The position numbers were made by a program, and so were the translations under genes. From positions 62,001 through 126,000 of the forward strand of contig CAVUAI010000027.1 of the NCBI GenBank assembly GCA_963739385.1: a stretch of DNA of 64,000 nt, read 5' to 3'. The notes under the pieces are model-generated. The model was not told the origin of the DNA. It did no database searches and saw only the letters and a program-made list of their open reading frames with translations. The DNA is from VAZQ01 sp963739385 (GTDB lineage: Bacteria; Pseudomonadota; Alphaproteobacteria; Rhizobiales; Xanthobacteraceae). Within the stretch, counting starts at the first letter, position 1; each line of letters opens with the position of its first letter. This document shows, one piece after another, positions 23,968 through 31,061 of the stretch.

Positions 23968-26265
23968 ATGACCGTCGCCCGCTTTCCCCAGCTCGCCCAC
24001 TGGGGAGCCTACACCGCCCTGGTCGAGGACGGCCGCCTCGTCGGCTGCGAGCCGTTCGCGCGCGATCCCGCGCCATCGAACCTGCTCGACGCCATGCCGG
24101 AGATGGTGCACTCGCCGCTGCGAATCGCACGTCCGGCGATTCGCGACGGCTGGCGTGAGGGCAGGCCACGGACCGGCGCGGAGACGTTTCACGAGGTGTC
24201 CTGGGACGAGGCGCTCGATGCGGTCGCGCGGGAGCTTGCGCGCGTGCGCGCCGACTTCGGCAATACCGCGATCCTGGGCGGTTCCTACGGCTGGTCGTCG
24301 GCGGGTCGCGTTCATCACGCGCGAAGCCTGCTGCGCCGCTTCCTGTTCCTCGGCGGCGGTTGCGTCGACCAGGTGGCCAATTACAGCTTCGGCGCGGCAC
24401 AGTACCTGCTGCCGCGCGTGATCGGCACCTTCCAACCGGTGGTCGGCGACGTGACCGACTGGTCGTCGATCGTCAAACACACGCGATTCATTCTCGCGTT
24501 CGGCGGCCTCGCTACCAAGAACGGCCAGGTCACCTCAGGCGGCGCCGGCGCGCACACCATGGAGATGTGGCTGCGGCGCGCGAAGGACGCCGGAATCGAG
24601 TTCGTTTCCGTCAGTCCGCTCAAATCCGACGCGCCCGGTTTTCTCGACGCGCAATGGGTCCCGATCCGGCCCAACACCGATACCGCACTGATGCTGGCGA
24701 TGGCGCATACGCTCGTCACCGAAGATCGCTACGACGCGCAATTCGTCGCGCGCTACTGCACCGGCTTCGAGGCGTTCCGCCACTATCTCCTGGGCGATGA
24801 TGACGGCACTCCGAAGGATGCGGAATGGGCGGCGGCAATTACCGGCGTTGCGGCTGACACCATCCGCGCGCTCGCGCGGCGCGCCGCCGCGTCGCGCAGC
24901 ATGATCACCTGCGCGTGGTCGCTGCAGCGCGCGCATCACGGCGAGCAGCCGTACTGGGCGGCAATCGTGCTGGCGGCAATGCTGGGCGGCATCGGCCTCC
25001 CCGGCGGCGGCTTCGCCTTCGGCCACGGCTCCACTAATGGCATCGGCGTGCCGCGCGTCGACGTGGCGGGACCCGAGGTGCCATTGCCGCTCAACCCGGC
25101 GCGCAGCATGATTCCAGTCGCGCGCGTCGCCGACATGCTGCTCGGTCCGGGAGAGAGCTACGCGTTCAACGGACGGCGATATACCTATCCCGATATCCGG
25201 CTGATCTATTGGGCCGGTGGCAATCCATTCCATCACCATCAGGATCTCAATCGTCTGCAGCGCGCCTGGCAGAAGCCCGAAACGGTGATCGTGCACGAGA
25301 GCTGGTGGACGCCGACCGCACGCCACGCCGATATCGTGCTGCCGGCGACCACGACGCTCGAGCGCAACGACGTCGGCGGCTCGTCGCGCGATTCGTTCAT
25401 TCTCGCCATGCACCGCGCCATCGACCCGGTCGGCGACGCGAGGAACGACTTCGACATCTTCCGCGGGCTGGCGCGACGACTCGGCTACGAGCTCGCGTTC
25501 ACCGAAAACCGCGACGAGATGGGCTGGTGCCAGTGGGTCTACGACCAGGTCCGGGCGAACGCGACCGCAAAGGGCGTAGCGCTGCCGGGCTTCCAGCAAT
25601 TCTGGGCGGAAGGCTTCGTCGAGCTGCCGCCGCCGGAGCGCGACTACATCCTGTTCGAGGATTTCCGCCGCGATCCGGAGCGCCATCCGCTCAAGACGCC
25701 GTCGGGACGAATCGAGATCGTGTCCGACGCAGTCGCCGCGTTCGACGATGCGGAATGTCCGCCTCACCCGGCCTGGATCCCGCCGGCGGAATGGCTCGGC
25801 AGCACGGCGGCCGGACGCTGGCCGTTCCACCTCGTGACCCACCAGCCCGCAAGCCGTCTGCACAGCCAGATGGACGCCGGGCCGGTCTCGCAGGCGCAGA
25901 AGGTTGCGGCGCGCGAGCCGGTGCGCATCAATCCCGTGGACGCACGGCGGCGCGGCATCCGCGACGGCGACGTCGTTCGCGTGTTCAACCCCCGCGGGGC
26001 CTGCCTTGCCGGCGCCGTGCTCGATGAAAATGTGATGCCGGGTGTCGTGGTCATGGCGACCGGTGCCTGGTTCGATCCCTCGGCTAAGCCGGATGAGCCC
26101 GAGCGGCACGGCAATCCCAACGTCCTCACCCTCGATATCGGCACCTCGGCGCTGGCGCAGGGCACGAGCGCGCTCACCGCGCTGGTCGATATCGAGCGCT
26201 GGGACCGGCCGGCACCCGAGGTGCGCGCGTTCACCCCGCCCGTATTGGCGACCGGCGGCGTTTGA
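23968..26265 (+). CDS. Molybdopterin-dependent oxidoreductase, DMSO/biotin sulfoxide reductase type
   Basis: A 765-residue catalytic subunit of the type III DMSO reductase family. It has no Tat signal and no N-terminal Fe-S cysteine cluster, which fits cytoplasmic BisC-like S- or N-oxide reductases. The molybdenum-ligand region reads GGSYGWSSAGRVHHARS, with Ser111 at the position of the Ser ligand in TorA/DorA. Further family signs are the MGD-binding segments LPATTTLERNDVGG and THQPASRLHSQMD, and the C-terminal NPRGACLAGAVL. Likely substrates are biotin sulfoxide, methionine sulfoxide or small N-oxides. The ATG at 23968 has only a weak ribosome binding site. It stands alone, 85 bases after the hydrolase. 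Confidence 0.88.
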   Translation: MTVARFPQLAHWGAYTALVEDGRLVGCEPFARDPAPSNLLDAMPEMVHSPLRIARPAIRDGWREGRPRTGAETFHEVSWDEALDAVARELARVRADFGNTAILGGSYGWSSAGRVHHARSLLRRFLFLGGGCVDQVANYSFGAAQYLLPRVIGTFQPVVGDVTDWSSIVKHTRFILAFGGLATKNGQVTSGGAGAHTMEMWLRRAKDAGIEFVSVSPLKSDAPGFLDAQWVPIRPNTDTALMLAMAHTLVTEDRYDAQFVARYCTGFEAFRHYLLGDDDGTPKDAEWAAAITGVAADTIRALARRAAASRSMITCAWSLQRAHHGEQPYWAAIVLAAMLGGIGLPGGGFAFGHGSTNGIGVPRVDVAGPEVPLPLNPARSMIPVARVADMLLGPGESYAFNGRRYTYPDIRLIYWAGGNPFHHHQDLNRLQRAWQKPETVIVHESWWTPTARHADIVLPATTTLERNDVGGSSRDSFILAMHRAIDPVGDARNDFDIFRGLARRLGYELAFTENRDEMGWCQWVYDQVRANATAKGVALPGFQQFWAEGFVELPPPERDYILFEDFRRDPERHPLKTPSGRIEIVSDAVAAFDDAECPPHPAWIPPAEWLGSTAAGRWPFHLVTHQPASRLHSQMDAGPVSQAQKVAAREPVRINPVDARRRGIRDGDVVRVFNPRGACLAGAVLDENVMPGVVVMATGAWFDPSAKPDEPERHGNPNVLTLDIGTSALAQGTSALTALVDIERWDRPAPEVRAFTPPVLATGGV

Positions 26266-26476
26266 TCCAGGCGGTCAGACGCATTTGCTTCCGCAAACTC
26301 GATAGATGGATCGCGGCGCGAATTTTTCACGGCCGCGTCACCGAGCGCCATTTGAACGGCTCGACGCCGCAAGGCAGCCGCCACGTTTCCCAGCGAGGAT
26401 GTTGACTCCAAGCGGGCCGAATCCTAAGGACGGAGCCGAATTCCCTTTATGAACGCATTGCGATCGAATATTTCCG

Positions 26477-27307
26477 ATGACCTCCGCTATTCGCTCCATC
26501 GTACATCCGACCGATTTTTCCGATCTTAGCGGCGCGGCTTTTGCGCACGCGTTGCGGATCGCGCTCGCTGCCCGGAGCAAACTGCACCTGCTGCATGTTT
26601 CGCAATACGACGCGGAGGAAGCACTGGCGTTTCCGCACGCGCTGCGCCTGCTCGCGCAATGGGGGCTGGCGGACGAAGACGATCCGCCCTGGGCGATCGC
26701 CGACAAGCTCGGAATCGAGGTCGACAATATCCGCGTCAAGCTGCAGGAACCGGCGCGCGCCATCACCGACTTCCTGCGCGAGCACGACAGCGATCTGCTG
26801 GTGCTCGCGACCCACGGCCGGGATGGCATCGAACACTGGCTGCAGGGGTCGGTGGCGGAGGCTGTATTCCGTCGTTCGGCGATCCCCACTCTGTTTATTG
26901 CCCCCGGCGCGCGCGGCTTCGTCGGCCAGGTCAGTGGCGATCTCCAGCTTCGGAGCGCGCTCGTGCCGATCGATTTTTCGCCGGCGCCCGGCCAGGCGAT
27001 CGAGTCCATCCAGCGCTTCGGCAGGTTGCTGACGGGCGGCGGCATTGCCGTGCATTTCCTCCACGTCGGGGACAAGGCGCCGCCGCTGCGGAGCCGATCG
27101 GCACACCCGGGCGACCTGCCGCCGGTCATCCTGCGATCCGGCAACGTCGTGAACGCAATCGTGGATGCAGCCATCGAGTTCGACGTCGATTTCATCGGCA
27201 TGCCGACGGCTGGACATCATGGGGTACTTGATGCGCTGCGCGGCAGCACGACCGAGCGCGTGATCCGCCATGCGCCCTGCCCGGTCCTTGCACTGTCCGT
27301 CGGGTAG
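26477..27307 (+). CDS. Universal stress protein with two UspA domains
   Basis: A 276-residue protein made of two tandem Usp folds. Domain 1 (about 5-150) begins IRSIVHPTDFSDLSGAAFAHAL and contains LLVLATHGRDGIEHWLQGSVAEAVFRR; domain 2 (about 160-275) begins RSALVPIDFS and ends DFIGMPTAGHHGVLD...TERVIRHAPCPVLAL. In domain 1 the ATP-binding G-2x-G-9x-G(S/T) pattern is only partial, so nucleotide binding is uncertain. Tandem Usp proteins support survival under starvation, oxygen and membrane stress. A monocistronic gene is suggested. The start at 26477 has no clear ribosome binding site. Confidence 0.87.
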   Translation: MTSAIRSIVHPTDFSDLSGAAFAHALRIALAARSKLHLLHVSQYDAEEALAFPHALRLLAQWGLADEDDPPWAIADKLGIEVDNIRVKLQEPARAITDFLREHDSDLLVLATHGRDGIEHWLQGSVAEAVFRRSAIPTLFIAPGARGFVGQVSGDLQLRSALVPIDFSPAPGQAIESIQRFGRLLTGGGIAVHFLHVGDKAPPLRSRSAHPGDLPPVILRSGNVVNAIVDAAIEFDVDFIGMPTAGHHGVLDALRGSTTERVIRHAPCPVLALSVG

Positions 27308-27333
27308 GCAGCGCCATTGGCCGAGGCGGAGCC

Positions 27334-27690
27334 CTATGGCGGCGGCATCTTCACGCACGCCGCGACGACCGGGCTGTTGGCCGGAACCGGACTGCGGCAG
27401 GTTGCAGCGCGCTCCGTGGGAATGACGGCGGCGTTGCGCCTGGCGCCGCAATACGCCGTCAGCAGCATCTCGTCGTCGGCGCATTGCACGGTGCAGGCGG
27501 CCGCGTCGCAGTTCGCCCGAACGATCCGAATGCCGTAAGGAGGGCCGGGCGGACCAGGATCGCCTTTCGCACCGGGCGGACCAGGCGGACCGGGCGGACC
27601 AGGATCGCCTTTTGGTCCCTGGGGGTTTTGGCCGCAGCCCGCGAGCGCACCCGTCAACGCGACCGCAATGAGCACCCGAACGACATGCAT
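27334..27690 (-). CDS. Collagen-like lipoprotein
   Basis: The ATG at 27690 follows a GGAGGGGG tract. The product is 118 residues: a lipoprotein signal ending in the lipobox LAGC, then 11-12 Gly-X-Y triplets (GPKGDPGPPGPPG..., interrupted by AKGDPGPPGPP), then a C-terminal domain with six cysteines (DAAACTVQC, LTAYCGA, AATCRSP, AACVKMP). The collagen part would trimerise as a short stalk holding the Cys-rich domain away from the membrane. In DNA, the triplets contain a direct repeat of about 20 bases at 27548 and 27594, prone to slippage. Its function is unknown. Confidence 0.8.
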   Translation of the reverse strand: MHVVRVLIAVALTGALAGCGQNPQGPKGDPGPPGPPGPPGAKGDPGPPGPPYGIRIVRANCDAAACTVQCADDEMLLTAYCGARRNAAVIPTERAATCRSPVPANSPVVAACVKMPPP

Positions 27691-27925
27691 GGCCACCCCC
27701 TCCGACGCAGCCGACAGGATGTCCAATTTTTGGATCAGGAGAAAGGGCGATTGGGTAGGGACGCCGAAAGAGCTCATCGTGGTCAGCGCGGCATTCGCAT
27801 GTTCGTGGCCTAGGCGATCGTACCCCGGTATCATATAACTGCGCATCACCCTGTGGCTCGCAACAGAACACGGACGCGGGGCGTCTCAACCGATCCGACC
27901 GAACAGCGATGGAATGGAGAGCGGA

Positions 27926-28867
27926 ATGTCGCGAAAGATGCTGACGGGCTCGTTCGTTGCGCTCATTACGCCGTTCAACAAGGATGGCTCGGTCGATTTC
28001 GCGGCGTTCCGGACTCTGCTCAAGTTCCAGGAAGATCACGGCACCTCGGCTGTGCTGATCATGGGATCGACCGGCGAGACCTCCATGCTGTCACCGGAAG
28101 AGAAGAAGGCGATCATCGTCGAAACGGCCAAGATGAAATCGCCGCGCATGCCGATGTTCTTCGGCTGCACCGGCAACAACACCGACTCGACGATCGCCAA
28201 TGTCCGCTTCGCCAAGGACAACGGCGCCGACGGCGCGATCCTGGCGGCGCCGGCCTATATCTGCGCACCGGAGAGCGATATCGAGCGGTTCTTTCTCGAC
28301 GTCGCCGACGCGACCGACCTGCCGCTCGGCATCTACAACAATCCGCCGCGGGTGAAGAGCGACCTGCATTGGGACAACCTGCTCCGCATCTTCAGGCATC
28401 CCAACTATGTCGTGCACAAGGAATCGACCGCGCGCGTCGGCCAGGTCGCCCAGGTGCTCGCCGGCAAGCCGACGGTGTCGGTCATGTGCTGCGACAGCCC
28501 CAACCTTGGGCTGGTGGTACCGACCATGTCGCTCGGCGGGCATGGCACCGCCAACATGACCGGAAACATTGCGCCGGCCGAGCTTGCCACCATCTCGACT
28601 CCGTGGAGGAGCTATGCCGAGGCGGAGAATTTCAAAGCCGCCTATCTCAAGTTTTTGCCGCTCCTGCACTTCACCTATTCGGCGATCAACCCGGTGGCGG
28701 TGAAATCGCTGATGAAAGCACTTGGTCTGCCGGCCGGCGACCTGCGCAAACCGCTGACCGGTCTCGACGGCGAGGCACTGGCCAAGGGTGTTCGCATCAT
28801 CCAGGAGCTCGGGCTCGACAAGCAATACGGCTACAAGGTCGGTGCGATCTCCGCGGTTGCGGCCTGA
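27926..28867 (+). CDS. Dihydrodipicolinate synthase/N-acetylneuraminate lyase family protein
   Basis: A 313-residue TIM-barrel aldolase. The Schiff-base Lys is Lys165 (VVHKEST), with the partner Tyr at 137 in IYNNPPR; the substrate-binding GSTGET motif is at about 47-52. GGAG precedes the ATG at 27926. The protein could be 4-hydroxy-tetrahydrodipicolinate synthase, but the context with an SDR and a TctC receptor downstream points to catabolism of a keto-acid or sugar acid (for example a KDG- or HOGA-aldolase-like role). No lysine-biosynthesis genes lie near. It is followed 32 bases later by the SDR gene. Confidence 0.88.
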   Translation: MSRKMLTGSFVALITPFNKDGSVDFAAFRTLLKFQEDHGTSAVLIMGSTGETSMLSPEEKKAIIVETAKMKSPRMPMFFGCTGNNTDSTIANVRFAKDNGADGAILAAPAYICAPESDIERFFLDVADATDLPLGIYNNPPRVKSDLHWDNLLRIFRHPNYVVHKESTARVGQVAQVLAGKPTVSVMCCDSPNLGLVVPTMSLGGHGTANMTGNIAPAELATISTPWRSYAEAENFKAAYLKFLPLLHFTYSAINPVAVKSLMKALGLPAGDLRKPLTGLDGEALAKGVRIIQELGLDKQYGYKVGAISAVAA

Positions 28868-28899
28868 GCCTCGAGCAATACCCAGGGCGACAAGGCGGC

Positions 28900-29679
28900 G
28901 TGGATCTCGAAATTCGCGGACGAAAGGCGCTCCTGAGCGGCGCCAGCAGAGGCCTTGGGAAGGCCTGCGCCTTCGCGCTTGCGCGCGAAGGCGTCGACGT
29001 GACCATCGTCGCGCGCACGCGCGACGCGCTCGAGCAGACCGGCGAAGACATCAGGGTGGCGACCGGCGTAGCTGTGACCACGGTGATCGGCGACATCACC
29101 ACCGCGGCGGGACGCTCTGCCGCACTTGCGGCCTGTCCCGCGCCCGATATCCTTCTCAACAACGCCGACGGCCCGCTTCCGGGCGACTACCGCGACTGGT
29201 CGCGGGACGACTGGATTGCGGCGCTCGACGCAATGATGCTGGCGCCGATCGAGATGATGCGGATGACCGTGGACGGCATGATGGCGCGCGGTTTTGGCCG
29301 CATCGTCAATATCGTGTCCCGCAGCGTAAAGACCCCGCAATTGGAGCTCGGCCTGTCGAATGGCGCGCGCTCCGGCCTCGTCGGCTTCGTTGCCGGCCTG
29401 GCGCGGCAGACCGTCGCCCGCAACGTCACCATCAACAATCTGCTGCCGGGAATCTTCGACAGCGACGCGCAGCGGGCGCATGTCCGCGCCATGCTCGAGG
29501 CGAGCGGCAAGAGCTTCGACGAGATCTGGCGCGCACGCGGCGAGGCCAATCCCGCCAGGCGTTATGGCCGCCCGGCGGAGCTCGGCGCCTACTGTGCCTT
29601 TTTGTGTTCGGAACATGCCGGTTTCATCACCGGCCAAAACCTGCTCATCGACGGAGGAAGCTATCCGGGGACATACTGA
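28900..29679 (+). CDS. Short-chain dehydrogenase/reductase with non-standard active site
   Basis: A 259-residue SDR that starts with GTG at 28900; the longer frame upstream overlaps the lyase gene and is not real. The cofactor loop is SGASRGLGKA (about 13-22) and the structural motif NNAD stands at 87-90. Ser140 (VSRSVKT) is in the catalytic-Ser place, but the YxxxK pair 13 residues later is Ser153 and Arg157 (LSNGARSG). An LSNxxRxG pattern recurs in a subgroup of 3-oxoacyl-ACP-reductase-like proteins, so it may be a functional variant and not damage. It lies between the DHDPS-like lyase and a TctC receptor, probably one operon. Confidence 0.84.
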   Translation: MDLEIRGRKALLSGASRGLGKACAFALAREGVDVTIVARTRDALEQTGEDIRVATGVAVTTVIGDITTAAGRSAALAACPAPDILLNNADGPLPGDYRDWSRDDWIAALDAMMLAPIEMMRMTVDGMMARGFGRIVNIVSRSVKTPQLELGLSNGARSGLVGFVAGLARQTVARNVTINNLLPGIFDSDAQRAHVRAMLEASGKSFDEIWRARGEANPARRYGRPAELGAYCAFLCSEHAGFITGQNLLIDGGSYPGTY

Positions 29680-29701
29680 AAGCCTCGAAAGGATCGCCCC
29701 C

Positions 29702-30670
29702 ATGAAACTCCTGACAATTCCTGCGCTCGCCATTGCGCTCGCCGCTCTCGTCTCGGCGGCAACGGCGCAGGACTATCCCACACGCACGGTCACCGTCGTC
29801 GTGCCTTTTCCCGCCGGCGGATCAGTCGACGGCGTCGCACGCATCCTGGTGCAGAAGCTCAACGAAACGGTTGGACAGCATTTCATCGTCGAAAACCGCG
29901 CCGGCGGCGCATCCGGAACGGTCGGCGCCAACGCTGTGGCCAAGGCCGCACCCGACGGCTACACCTTGATGGTGTCGGCCTCGGTGCATGTGATCAATCC
30001 GTTCCTCTACAAGAACGTCCCCTATGACGTGGTGAACGATTTCACGCCGGTGATGCTGCTGGCGGACGGCCCGCTGATCGTCAGCACCACGCCGAGCGTG
30101 CCGGCGAATAACCTCAAGGATTTTTTCGCGCTCGTACGCAGGGAGCCGGATAAATACACTTTTGGTGCGACCAGCCTTGGCGCCGCAAGCCATCTCGCCA
30201 TCGAGCTCTTGAAGCAGGACGCCGGCCTCGACACGCTGGTGATTGCCTACAAGGGTACGGCGCCGGCGCTGACCGACCTCATGAGCGGGCAGATCCAGTT
30301 GCTCGCCGATCCCATGTTGTCCTCGCTGCCGCTGGCGCAAGGCGGCAAGATCAAGGCGCTCGGTCTGACCAGCCTCAAGCGCGCGGGCGCAGCGCCCGAC
30401 ATTCCGACGGTCGAGGAGTCGGGCGTGACCGGGTTCGAGTTCGTGTCCTGGTACGGCTTGTGGGGTCCCAAGGGCCTGCCGCCGGATATTTCAGGCAAGC
30501 TGCAGAGCGACATCTCCAAGGTGCTTGCGATGCCGGATGTGAAGCAGCGGTTGAACACGCTCGGTTTCGAACCCATCGGTGCAAGTGGCGACCGGTTCGG
30601 GAGCTATATTCGCGACGAGATGGGGAGATACGAGAAGATCATCCGGGACGCCAAGATCAAGGTCGAGTGA
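29702..30670 (+). CDS. TctC/Bug-family periplasmic binding protein (5 of 6)
   Basis: A 322-residue receptor with a Sec signal ending near ATAQD, starting at the ATG at 29702 behind AAAGGA. Family motifs: YPTRTVTVVVPFPAGGSVDGVAR, APDGYTLM, YKGTAPALTDLMSGQIQL and IPTVEESG. It lies 22 bases after the SDR gene and completes a lyase/SDR/receptor unit. The following DNA contains a decayed oxidoreductase remnant. Confidence 0.92.
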   Translation: MKLLTIPALAIALAALVSAATAQDYPTRTVTVVVPFPAGGSVDGVARILVQKLNETVGQHFIVENRAGGASGTVGANAVAKAAPDGYTLMVSASVHVINPFLYKNVPYDVVNDFTPVMLLADGPLIVSTTPSVPANNLKDFFALVRREPDKYTFGATSLGAASHLAIELLKQDAGLDTLVIAYKGTAPALTDLMSGQIQLLADPMLSSLPLAQGGKIKALGLTSLKRAGAAPDIPTVEESGVTGFEFVSWYGLWGPKGLPPDISGKLQSDISKVLAMPDVKQRLNTLGFEPIGASGDRFGSYIRDEMGRYEKIIRDAKIKVE

Positions 30671-30688
30671 GGGGGGCGTCGCCACGCT

Positions 30689-30850
30689 ATGCGGGTGATC
30701 GTGCTCGGCGCAGGCGTGATTGGAACGAGCTGCGCCTAAACCAAGGCCGGCCGCGAGGTCACCGTGTCGAGCGCCATGGCGGGCCAGCAGTGGATACGAG
30801 CTTCGCCAATGCCGGGGGGATTTGCGGGGCCGTGGGCCGGCTTGAGATCG
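30689..30850 (+). pseudogene. dadA: Remnant of a DadA-like FAD-dependent amino-acid dehydrogenase
   Basis: From the ATG at 30689 the sequence reads MRVIVLGAGVIGTSCA, the FAD dinucleotide-binding start of D-amino acid dehydrogenases, then hits a TAA stop (30737-30739). It resumes as TKAGREVTV. In another frame, at 30790, VDTSFANAGGICGA matches the ETSFANAG segment that follows in DadA. Thus at least a stop and a frameshift have broken it, and the rest of the roughly 410-residue protein is missing before the next gene at 31062. The fragment shows genuine decay. It may once have been the last gene of the lyase/SDR/receptor unit. Confidence 0.68.
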
Positions 30851-31061
30851 ATTTCGATGGATTTGGCATCGGACGTTAGCGCCCGGTGGAATTGATCGTG
30901 ATATTGGCGCGAATCGCCCGGTCCGCCCGGGCGTGGGACGCGCGACCCGGGCACGGGGTGTTGCATGCAATCCATCATTCTTGCGAAAGAGAAGGAGGCT
31001 CGGGTCAACCTCGCCCGTGGGCATCATAGGCGATGTGGTTCGAAGTGCTGCGGGGAGATGC

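Noticed and set aside
27853..28899. Long N-terminal extension of the SDR frame
   Set aside because: It overlaps the DHDPS-like gene in another frame and is Arg-rich without family similarity; SDR similarity starts at 28900.
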